A stretch of 64,000 nucleotides of DNA from Novosphingobium clariflavum. Its GTDB lineage: Bacteria > Pseudomonadota > Alphaproteobacteria > Sphingomonadales > Sphingomonadaceae. The stretch lies in the NCBI RefSeq assembly GCF_026420865.1, contig NZ_JAPCWC010000015.1, positions 1-64,000 on the forward strand, written 5' to 3'. Below are positions 53,775 to 61,026 of this stretch, one piece after another. A program made the position numbers and the translations under genes. Below the pieces are notes generated by a model. The model ran no database searches, was not told the DNA's origin, and worked only from the letters and a program-made list of their open reading frames with translations. Within the stretch, counting starts at the first letter, position 1. Each line of letters starts with the position of its first letter.

Positions 53775-55736
53775 TCAGGCATATTCCTCCAGGATCGCCG
53801 GTTTCACCCGGAAATGGAGCGCGCCGGCATGGAGGAAGGCCCGCGCCGTCCAGCGCCGCGAGGCGTCGGTGCCGGGTATCGTCAGCAGTGCCATCGCCGC
53901 CGAGAGGACCAGCTTGGCCCCGGCGGTGGCGACCAGCTTGCGATAGCGGACGGGCTCGAACTCCCGGCACAGCAGACCATGGACCTGGCCCGAACGATAT
54001 TTGCGCCGCCGCACCCAGGCCATCGTCGCCCGCTGGGCCGGGACCGTCTCGTAGACGACGGACGCGGGTCGGTAGACGATGAAGCCGCCAGCCGCCGCCA
54101 TCTGCCGGAAAAACAGGGTATCCTCGCCGCCGGTGCGGCCCAGTCCCTCCCGGAACCGCAAGTTCGTCCTGCGCACGAAATCCACGTCGATCAAGGCGTT
54201 GGAGGTATAGGCATTTTCCGGAGGACCGGAGATTCGGTTGGAATGAAAATCGCAGCGCGCCGCCCAGCCCGGCAGTTCGGCGGGATAGACCGCCCGGCTC
54301 TGTCCAATCACCGCGTGATGCCCCTCATGCCCGGCCAGCAACATGGCCAGCCAGGCAGGATCGGCCACCTCGTCATCGTCGATGAAGGCCGCCCAGCGCG
54401 TTGTCACGGCATCGAGGGCGGCATTGCGGGCAATCGAGATGTTGCGCGCCGGGGCATGGACATAGGCAAGCGGCAAGCCGTACCCTGCAGCGAACCGCGC
54501 GATACCAGCGCGCAGATCGTCCCTATCGTCGTTGTCGACCACCACGACATTCACCGCGCGCCCTTCCAGAGCGGACAGGCCCAGGAACGACGTCAGCGTC
54601 TCGAACAGCGAGTCCCGGCGGAACGTGCAGACACAGATCGTTACCGCTTCAAGGCCGCTGCCCTTTGCCTGCCCATCGGGATCGACGACCAGCGGCGCCG
54701 GCGGGGCGGGCAAGCGATCCGGCCTTGCCCGCAGCCGCAGCCATTCCGCCACAAAGCCGAACCCCCAGCCTGCATGCATCACCAGCGCCGCGCCGCCTGC
54801 CCCCATCGCGCAAGGTACCCGCGACCGCAGCCCCAGTGCCGCGCCTGCAGCGAGGGTCGCCCCGATCCACACCATCGCTGGCAATACCAGCGCCAGTGCC
54901 AAAGGATGCAGCGCCGCCAGCACAAGTCCGAAGGGTGCCAGCAGGATCGCCGGCACGACCCCCAGCGGCAGGATCTGGCGCAGCTTCATCCGGTCAGGAT
55001 GGCGTGCCAGATTGCGCGCCCGCCCCCGCCCGTAATTGCGATACTGGCGTAGCAGGGGCCGCAGCGAAGCGCGCGGATAATACGTGATCGCCGCCGAGGG
55101 CTCCAGCCAGATGCGCGCGCCCCGATCGCGCAGGCGGCGATCGAGTTCGGCATCCTCGTTGTGCGAAAAGGCCTCGTCGTAACCGCCCGCGGCGAGGAAG
55201 CGCATGAGATCGAACAGGGCATGGTGGCCGTGATCGACCCAGCGCCCTTTGCCAAGGTGGCGATGCGGCGATCCCCCGGTACCCAGCACCGAGTTCTGCG
55301 CCGCCGCCGCCGCGACCTGGAAACATCCGCTCCCGCGCGACACCATCGGTACGCTGACCGCATCCGCCCCTTTCGCCGCCGCCGCCGTCTTGAGACGGTC
55401 GACATAGCCCGAGGGATAGTCGCAATGCGCATCGACCCGCACCAGCCAGCGCCGCCCGGCGCCAAAGCGCCGCGCCGCCAGATTGACCCCGACGCTCTGT
55501 ATCCGCTGCGGATTGTCGAGCAGATGCAGGTTGGCGTGGCGGCCCGCGCGTTCCGCCACGATGGCGCGGCTGGCATCGGTGCTGCCGCCATCGACCACCA
55601 CGACCAGCGCCCCGCGCGCATCGCGCAGCAAGGCGTCGAGCAGGCCGGGCAGATGCTCCTGCTCGTTCAGGCATGGCACCACGACCAGCACATCGGCATG
55701 CGCATCGTCGAAGAGGAAGGAAGCCGGCTCAGTCAT
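53775..55736 (-). CDS. Fused double GT2 glycosyltransferase (ExoA-like + ExoM-like)
   Basis: A 653-residue protein joining two GT-A glycosyltransferases. The N-terminal domain (about 10-260) has VVVDGGSTDAS, RVDAHCDYPSGYV and HNEDAELDRRLRDRG. It is followed by two hydrophobic segments (about 262-340), as in ExoA-type succinoglycan enzymes. The C-terminal domain (about 365-600) starts VTICVCTFRR, carries FIDDDEVADPAW and GGEDTLFFRQM, and resembles ExoM. In relatives these are usually separate genes, so this fusion may couple two successive sugar additions at the membrane. The sugars are not predictable. Confidence 0.85.
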   Translation of the reverse strand: MTEPASFLFDDAHADVLVVVPCLNEQEHLPGLLDALLRDARGALVVVVDGGSTDASRAIVAERAGRHANLHLLDNPQRIQSVGVNLAARRFGAGRRWLVRVDAHCDYPSGYVDRLKTAAAAKGADAVSVPMVSRGSGCFQVAAAAAQNSVLGTGGSPHRHLGKGRWVDHGHHALFDLMRFLAAGGYDEAFSHNEDAELDRRLRDRGARIWLEPSAAITYYPRASLRPLLRQYRNYGRGRARNLARHPDRMKLRQILPLGVVPAILLAPFGLVLAALHPLALALVLPAMVWIGATLAAGAALGLRSRVPCAMGAGGAALVMHAGWGFGFVAEWLRLRARPDRLPAPPAPLVVDPDGQAKGSGLEAVTICVCTFRRDSLFETLTSFLGLSALEGRAVNVVVVDNDDRDDLRAGIARFAAGYGLPLAYVHAPARNISIARNAALDAVTTRWAAFIDDDEVADPAWLAMLLAGHEGHHAVIGQSRAVYPAELPGWAARCDFHSNRISGPPENAYTSNALIDVDFVRRTNLRFREGLGRTGGEDTLFFRQMAAAGGFIVYRPASVVYETVPAQRATMAWVRRRKYRSGQVHGLLCREFEPVRYRKLVATAGAKLVLSAAMALLTIPGTDASRRWTARAFLHAGALHFRVKPAILEEYA

Positions 55737-56982
55737 GGGCCGCCCCCATCACGTGCGCGACGATGGCCTTGCGCTCCCGCTCCGTCTGGAACAGGGCCTC
55801 CGTCGGCAGCGCCGCCACCGCACGGCGCCATGCCTCAAACCGCGTGCCGGTAGCCTCCAGCAGACACTGCGGCAATTCCGCCTCCGGCGCATCGACCAGC
55901 AGGCCGACGCCGTGACGCGCCAGCCAGCGCCCCGTCTCGACCCGGCGCAAGGCGATCGGCACGGCCCCGTGCGCCAGTCCCTCGTAGAGCCGGTTGGGCA
56001 GCAGCCATTCGGAATTGAGCCCCTCTTCGAAATAGTCGATGGCCCAGATGTAATCGACCTCGGCATAGAGTTCAGGAAGCTGCGCGGGCGTGTAGGGCCC
56101 GAGGTAGCGCAAGCCGGGACAGGCCCCCACCTGCTCGGCAAAGTCGGGAAATTCCGCCTGGCTGGGGATCCCGGCAATCAGCACCTCGACCCGGGCTCCA
56201 CTGACCGCCGCCGGATCCGGGACGTCGGCCCTGGCGATGCGTGCCAGTTCGGCCAGAGTCCGGCGGCAGCGCAGCATGCCGAACCACCCGATGACGACAC
56301 GGGGTGACGCCTGCGCGTCCGCCCCGGCACCTGTCTCGGCACGTGTGTCGGCACGTGTGTCGGCACGTGTATCGGTACTGGCGCGCGGCTCGGCCTCGGC
56401 GCGGGTCTCTTCGTCTCGCCGTGCCGCGCGCTGGGAGATCGGCACCTTGTTTTCGACCAGCAGGACCGCCTGGTCATGCCCCTGCCGGGCCGAGAAATAC
56501 TCGCGCGCGAAAGCCGGGGAACTCACCAGGACCAGGTCGGCACGGCGCAGCAGCTTGCGCTCGATCCACCGCATCAGCCGGGATTTGCATCCGGAACCGA
56601 GCATTAATCGGTGAATGTCCAGACACTCGTAAACCAGCCGCTGCCCGCGACGGCGCACCCGCCATGCCAGCACCAGCATTTCCAGGTTGCGCGCCACGAG
56701 AACCCGCGCGCCGTCGCAGGTTCGCTGAACCAGCCGGGGCGCGAGCACATTGCCGAGAACCCGGAGCGCCCGCTGCACGAGCCGGGCGTCGGCGGTTTTT
56801 CCAAAGTCGACGATCTCGTCCGGACTGCCGCCGGGCGGAACCGCGTCCCCCCGCCGGAAGCCACCGAGCCTGACCGCGAGGCCTTCCTCCCGGAACATCG
56901 CCACGCGTCGCCGGACGGCGGCATCGTTCACGTCGTGCCCGAGATACGCGACCGTAGCCGGCGAACATTGCTCCAATCTCAT
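55729..56982 (-). CDS. Exopolysaccharide glycosyltransferase (ExoL-like)
   Basis: A 417-residue GT-B-type enzyme. The start VAYLGHDVNDAAVRRRVAMFREEGLAV resembles ExoL-type proteins; the C-terminal donor domain has LRYLGPYTPAQLPELYAEVDYIWAIDYFEEG and NRLYEGLAHGAVPI. Between them (about residues 192-222) is a hydrophilic insert of four-residue DTRA-like repeats encoded by a 12-bp tandem repeat. It overlaps the double-GT2 gene by eight bases and is divergent from wzc. The sugar is unknown. Confidence 0.78.
   Translation of the reverse strand: MRLEQCSPATVAYLGHDVNDAAVRRRVAMFREEGLAVRLGGFRRGDAVPPGGSPDEIVDFGKTADARLVQRALRVLGNVLAPRLVQRTCDGARVLVARNLEMLVLAWRVRRRGQRLVYECLDIHRLMLGSGCKSRLMRWIERKLLRRADLVLVSSPAFAREYFSARQGHDQAVLLVENKVPISQRAARRDEETRAEAEPRASTDTRADTRADTRAETGAGADAQASPRVVIGWFGMLRCRRTLAELARIARADVPDPAAVSGARVEVLIAGIPSQAEFPDFAEQVGACPGLRYLGPYTPAQLPELYAEVDYIWAIDYFEEGLNSEWLLPNRLYEGLAHGAVPIALRRVETGRWLARHGVGLLVDAPEAELPQCLLEATGTRFEAWRRAVAALPTEALFQTERERKAIVAHVMGAAHD
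56334..56381. repeat. 12-bp tandem repeat in a glycosyltransferase gene
   Basis: TCTCGGCACGTG, TGTCGGCACGTG twice, and TATCGGTACTGG form four 12-bp units, encoding repeated Asp-Thr-Arg-Ala on the minus strand. Copy-number change would keep the frame. Confidence 0.85.
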
Positions 56983-57147
56983 GCGAATATCCCGAAATCT
57001 ACTCTCAATCCGATGAAAATCCTGTTCCCCGTCAAATCGCAGACAGGCATTGTACGGATGTCATCGGATCGAATTGAACTTCGGGATTATTTAGTTCCCA
57101 ACCCTCAAACCCATCAATTCGAACTTCATCTGTTTTGGAGGAACATC
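56983..57147. promoter_or_regulatory. AT-rich divergent control region of the exopolysaccharide locus
   Basis: Between the divergent glycosyltransferase and wzc starts, base composition falls clearly below the surrounding GC level (for example ATTTAGTTCCC, TTTTGGAGG). Both promoters should be here. AT-rich control regions in GC-rich genomes often bind nucleoid-silencing proteins such as MucR; I see no specific operator. Confidence 0.5.
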
Positions 57148-59334
57148 TTGAACAGTATTACTCACAATCTTCCATTCGATGAATTGATGGAAAGCAGATC
57201 AAGGAAGATACTTCCCGATCCTTCTTTTATTCGCGAGATTATCTTGCGTCATCGCTGGCTATTCCTCGGCACGTTCCTGGCAGTCGTGCTGCTGACCGGC
57301 GGCGTGCTGTGGATCACCCCGAAAATCTATTCGGCCACTGCGACCCTCCAGCTCGAACCGCGCGAAGGGCAACCGGTAAAGGTCAACGATCGCGGCACCC
57401 TCGCCCCGGCGGACGACAACCTGATCGACACCGCCGTCATGATGATGCGCTCCCCGGCGCTGACGATTGCCGTCGTCCGCCGCCTTCACCTTGACCGGCG
57501 CGAGGGCTTCGGTCTTCCCGAAAAGCCGGGCGCGGCAGACGGACCGGTCGGTGGCGGCACCCAAGGCGCGACGACCCTTGCCGAAGGGCGCGCGATGCTG
57601 CGGGTGCTGGCCCTCACCAAGGTTCGCCGGATCGGCGTGACCTACCTGGTCGATGTCACGGCGCGCACAGGCAATCCGGAACTGTCCGCCGAACTCGCCA
57701 ACGGCATCGCCCAGACTTACATCGCGCTGAGCGCGCAGCAGAAGCAGTCGCGCAGCCGCCAATCGGCCGACGATGCGCAAGCCCGCGCGGAGACCCTGCG
57801 CCGCCAGGCCGTGGCCGACGATGCCACCCTGCAGGACTACATGGTTCGCCACAACCTGATGAGCGCGGAAGGCGCCACGATGGCGGAACAGGAAGTGTCC
57901 GAACTCAACCGCCAGATCGCCGAAGCCCAGGCCGCGCTGGCTGAGCAGCGCGGACGGCTCGCCGCCGCCCAGTCACAACTCGCGCGCGGCGGCGGCGGAG
58001 CCGACATCGGCGCCGCACTGGCATCGGACACCGTGCGCCAGCTGCGCCAGCAGGAAGCCGAGGCCAGCGCCCGCCTTGCCCAGCTTGACGCCCGTTACGG
58101 CAACCGCCACCCCGACGTGATCGAGGCCCGCAACGAGCTTGGCGACATCCACGCCCAGTTGCAGGCGGAACTCTCGCGCATCGTCTCGGGCCTGCGCGCG
58201 GATGTGCAGATCGCCCAGTCTCGGCTCGACTCGCTGCTGGCAAGCCGCGGCGGCGCCCGCGGTTCGCTGGCCCAGAACAGCGCGGCCCAGGTCGGCCGCC
58301 TCGAACTCGAACGCCGCGCCGAGGCCAGCCGCGCCATCTACAACGCCTTCCTCACCCGTGCCAAGGAAGCCGCCCAGGCCGGCTCGCTTGCCGATACCGA
58401 CGCCAGCATAGCTTCCGCCGCCCAGGTGCCCAGCGGCCCGATCTCGCCAAACCGCAAGCTCGGCGCCCTTGCCGGCCTGTTTGTCGCCCTGGTGGCGGCC
58501 CTCGCCGCCACCGGCATTGCCGAGTACGCCGAGAGCCGGGTGTCCACCCGCAGGGACATCGAGCAGGCGCTGGGCGCCAGCTACATCGGTGCCATCCCCA
58601 CCCTGCACTCGGCGGCGCGGGTCAAACGCGGCAGCATCGCGCCGCAGGACTATGTCGTGTCCCGCCCCTTCTCGATGTTCACCGAAAGCCTGCGCCACCT
58701 TGCCTCCAGCCTCGATCTACTGGGAGCGGACGGCAAGCGCGTGGTGACGATCACGTCCCCGCTGCCCCGCGAAGGCAAGTCGACCACTGCCATGTGCCTG
58801 GCGCGCACGCTGGCGCTGTCGCGTCGCACCGTCGTTCTGGTCGATGCCGACCTGCGCCATCACTCCACCTCGGACGCGCTGGTCCCCGGGCGTGAAGGCG
58901 AGGCCCTGCTGCGTGTGCTGGACGGCACCCTGCCGATCGACGAGGCGCTGACCCGCGATACGGCAAGCGGCCTCATGGTGCTGACCACGCGGGGCGAGAT
59001 GGGGGGCGGCGAAGGCATCTCCCGCGAGAGCATGATGCGGCTGATCGAGGCGCTGAAGGCGCGGTTCGATATCGTGATCTTCGATTCCGCGCCCATGCTC
59101 GGGCTCGCCGAGACCCGCATCGTCACCCGGCTTTCCGATACCACGCTGGTGGTCGCCCGGTGGCGCCGCACGCCGCTGCGCGCGGTGGAAACGACACTGG
59201 AGCTGCTGCGCCAGAGCGGCAGCACGATTGCCGGCATTGCCCTCAGCTTCCTCGACGCCCGCCAATATGCCAGCGCCGGCCTCGGCGACGCCTTTGGCTA
59301 TCACAAGAAGTTCAAAGGCTATTATGCCGATTGA
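57148..59334 (+). CDS. Polysaccharide co-polymerase with BY-kinase domain (Wzc/ExoP type)
   Basis: A 728-residue inner-membrane protein that controls polysaccharide chain length and export. The TTG at 57148 is chosen because GGAGGA lies five bases upstream; ATGs before it lack ribosome sites. A Wzz-type domain with one transmembrane helix (about 38-58) leads into a coiled-coil periplasmic region and a second helix near residue 440. The kinase has Walker A (PREGKSTT, about 538-545), Walker A' (VVLVDADLR, about 562), and a tyrosine-rich tail (QYAS, GYHKK, GYYAD). It heads the plus-strand part of the locus. Confidence 0.92.
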   Translation: MNSITHNLPFDELMESRSRKILPDPSFIREIILRHRWLFLGTFLAVVLLTGGVLWITPKIYSATATLQLEPREGQPVKVNDRGTLAPADDNLIDTAVMMMRSPALTIAVVRRLHLDRREGFGLPEKPGAADGPVGGGTQGATTLAEGRAMLRVLALTKVRRIGVTYLVDVTARTGNPELSAELANGIAQTYIALSAQQKQSRSRQSADDAQARAETLRRQAVADDATLQDYMVRHNLMSAEGATMAEQEVSELNRQIAEAQAALAEQRGRLAAAQSQLARGGGGADIGAALASDTVRQLRQQEAEASARLAQLDARYGNRHPDVIEARNELGDIHAQLQAELSRIVSGLRADVQIAQSRLDSLLASRGGARGSLAQNSAAQVGRLELERRAEASRAIYNAFLTRAKEAAQAGSLADTDASIASAAQVPSGPISPNRKLGALAGLFVALVAALAATGIAEYAESRVSTRRDIEQALGASYIGAIPTLHSAARVKRGSIAPQDYVVSRPFSMFTESLRHLASSLDLLGADGKRVVTITSPLPREGKSTTAMCLARTLALSRRTVVLVDADLRHHSTSDALVPGREGEALLRVLDGTLPIDEALTRDTASGLMVLTTRGEMGGGEGISRESMMRLIEALKARFDIVIFDSAPMLGLAETRIVTRLSDTTLVVARWRRTPLRAVETTLELLRQSGSTIAGIALSFLDARQYASAGLGDAFGYHKKFKGYYAD

Positions 59335-59366
59335 GCTTCGGGCGAACGCCGGCCGGCCGGCCGTGG

Positions 59367-59396
59367 GTTGGCCGCTACAAGGTTGGCCGGTACAAG
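59367..59396. repeat. 15-bp tandem duplication between wzc and wzx
   Basis: GTTGGCCGCTACAAG (59367-59381) is followed by GTTGGCCGGTACAAG (59382-59396). It lies in the 96-base gap between wzc and the flippase gene and is another short duplication at a gene boundary. Confidence 0.8.
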
Positions 59397-59430
59397 GCCG
59401 GCTCCGCAATGCACCGGGTGCGTCGGCGGC

Positions 59431-60903
59431 ATGACCCACCAACGCCCGGGCATCCTCTCGCCGCTTGTCTGGTCCACGGTGTCGAGCATCGGCACCCAGG
59501 CCCTGGCCTTTGTCACGTTCGCGATCCTCGCCCGGCTGCTCGGTGCGGCGACCTTCGGGCTCGTCGCCATGGCCGCGCTGGTGATCGACCTGTTGCTGGT
59601 GATCAGCGGCGCCGGCATCAACGAAGCCGTGGTCCAGCGGCGCGCGCTCGACGAATGCGACGCTGACACCGCATTCTGGGCCAATCTTGCCTGCGGCATG
59701 CTGTTCACGCTGCTGACGATCGCGATTGCCCCGCTCGTTTCGCTGCTTTTCGGCCAGCCCGACCTGACCCCGGTGACCATGGCGCTCGCAGCGATCTTCA
59801 CGATCACGCCGCTGGGTGCGATCCACACCGCGCGGCTGACGCGGGACCTGCGGTTCCGCTCCGTGGCGATCCGCAACCTCGTGGCGGCACTGGCCGGAGC
59901 AGCGGTCGGACTGCCCATGGCGCTGCTCGGCTTCGGGGTCTGGGCCCTCGTCGCCCAGCGCATCGCCTTTGCCGGCGCCCTGGTCCTGGCGGTATGGGCC
60001 AGCTACCCATGGTGGCCTCGCATGCGGTTCCGACGGCAGACTTGCGCCGAGATGATCCGCTTCGGCGGCTATCTCGGCCTGTCCCGCACGCTGAACCAGC
60101 TCAACATCCGCTGCGCGGAACTGATCAGCGGCGCGCTGATCGGCCCGGTGGCGGTGGCCTTCATTCGCGCCGGATCGCGCGTGATGGAAGTGCTGAACCA
60201 GATCACCTACACGCCGTTCCAGCAAGTCTCGATGCCGGTGCTCGCCCGTGCGGTCCACGGGGAGGCTGAACATGGCGGGACAGCCCTGCGCGAAAGCTAC
60301 CTTCAGCTCAGCCGCCTCTCCTCGTTCCTGATGTTCCCTGCTTTCCTCGGCTGCGTTACCATCGCCGATGAAATCGTCGCGCTGGTCTTTGGCCCCGGGT
60401 GGGAGCCGGTGGCCGACGCCATCCGCATTTTCGCCTGCGCGGTCGTTGCCTCGCAGATGAACAACCTGATCATTGGCGCCTTGGCCGCCACCGGCGAATC
60501 CCGCCAGGTCCTCTCGTGGACGACCCTGCAGATCGTCGCCGGCATCGCCGCCGCGGCCCTCGCCGCCCGCTGGGGCTGGCAGGCCATGCTGATGACCGGC
60601 GTGGCAAGAGGCTATCTGATCCTGCCTTACGGCTTCCATCTGCTGCGCACGCACACCGGCATCACCCTGCGCGAGGTCATCGCCAGCCTGCGACCTGCCT
60701 TGTCGAGTTCGTGCCTGATGGCCGCGATCGTCCTGCCCGGCGTGCAATACTGCGAAAGCCGGATGAGCGAACCGGCGATCCTCGCGCTCTGGCTGCCAAT
60801 TGCCGCAGTGATCTACTTCGGCGCCTTCGCGGCGCAGGATCGCACGGTCTTTGTCCAGTTGCGCAGGCTGGCAAAGGCACGAAAAGCGTGCGCGGCGGCG
60901 TAA
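59431..60903 (+). CDS. Wzx/WzxC-type polysaccharide flippase (MOP superfamily)
   Basis: A 490-residue membrane protein with 12-14 hydrophobic segments, beginning SPLVWSTVSSIGTQALAFVTFAILARLLG and containing the flippase-type tracts MALAAIFTITPLGAIHTARL and FGGYLGLSRTLNQLNIRCAELISGALIG. It should flip lipid-linked repeat units across the inner membrane. The ATG at 59431 is chosen over upstream TTG starts because it opens the family alignment. It is placed between the chain-length kinase and an unknown large protein. No Wzy polymerase is visible, so polymerase may be outside the window or unrecognised. Confidence 0.88.
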   Translation: MTHQRPGILSPLVWSTVSSIGTQALAFVTFAILARLLGAATFGLVAMAALVIDLLLVISGAGINEAVVQRRALDECDADTAFWANLACGMLFTLLTIAIAPLVSLLFGQPDLTPVTMALAAIFTITPLGAIHTARLTRDLRFRSVAIRNLVAALAGAAVGLPMALLGFGVWALVAQRIAFAGALVLAVWASYPWWPRMRFRRQTCAEMIRFGGYLGLSRTLNQLNIRCAELISGALIGPVAVAFIRAGSRVMEVLNQITYTPFQQVSMPVLARAVHGEAEHGGTALRESYLQLSRLSSFLMFPAFLGCVTIADEIVALVFGPGWEPVADAIRIFACAVVASQMNNLIIGALAATGESRQVLSWTTLQIVAGIAAAALAARWGWQAMLMTGVARGYLILPYGFHLLRTHTGITLREVIASLRPALSSSCLMAAIVLPGVQYCESRMSEPAILALWLPIAAVIYFGAFAAQDRTVFVQLRRLAKARKACAAA

Positions 60904-61026
60904 GACCGGTTGCCCAGCACCACCCAGCAAAATTCCGCTTGCCGTCCCCCGAGAGAGCCGTCACCACACTCACCAAAGTGCTGATTGGAAACGATAAGCA
61001 CCAGGCAACGGGTGGGAGCACACATA

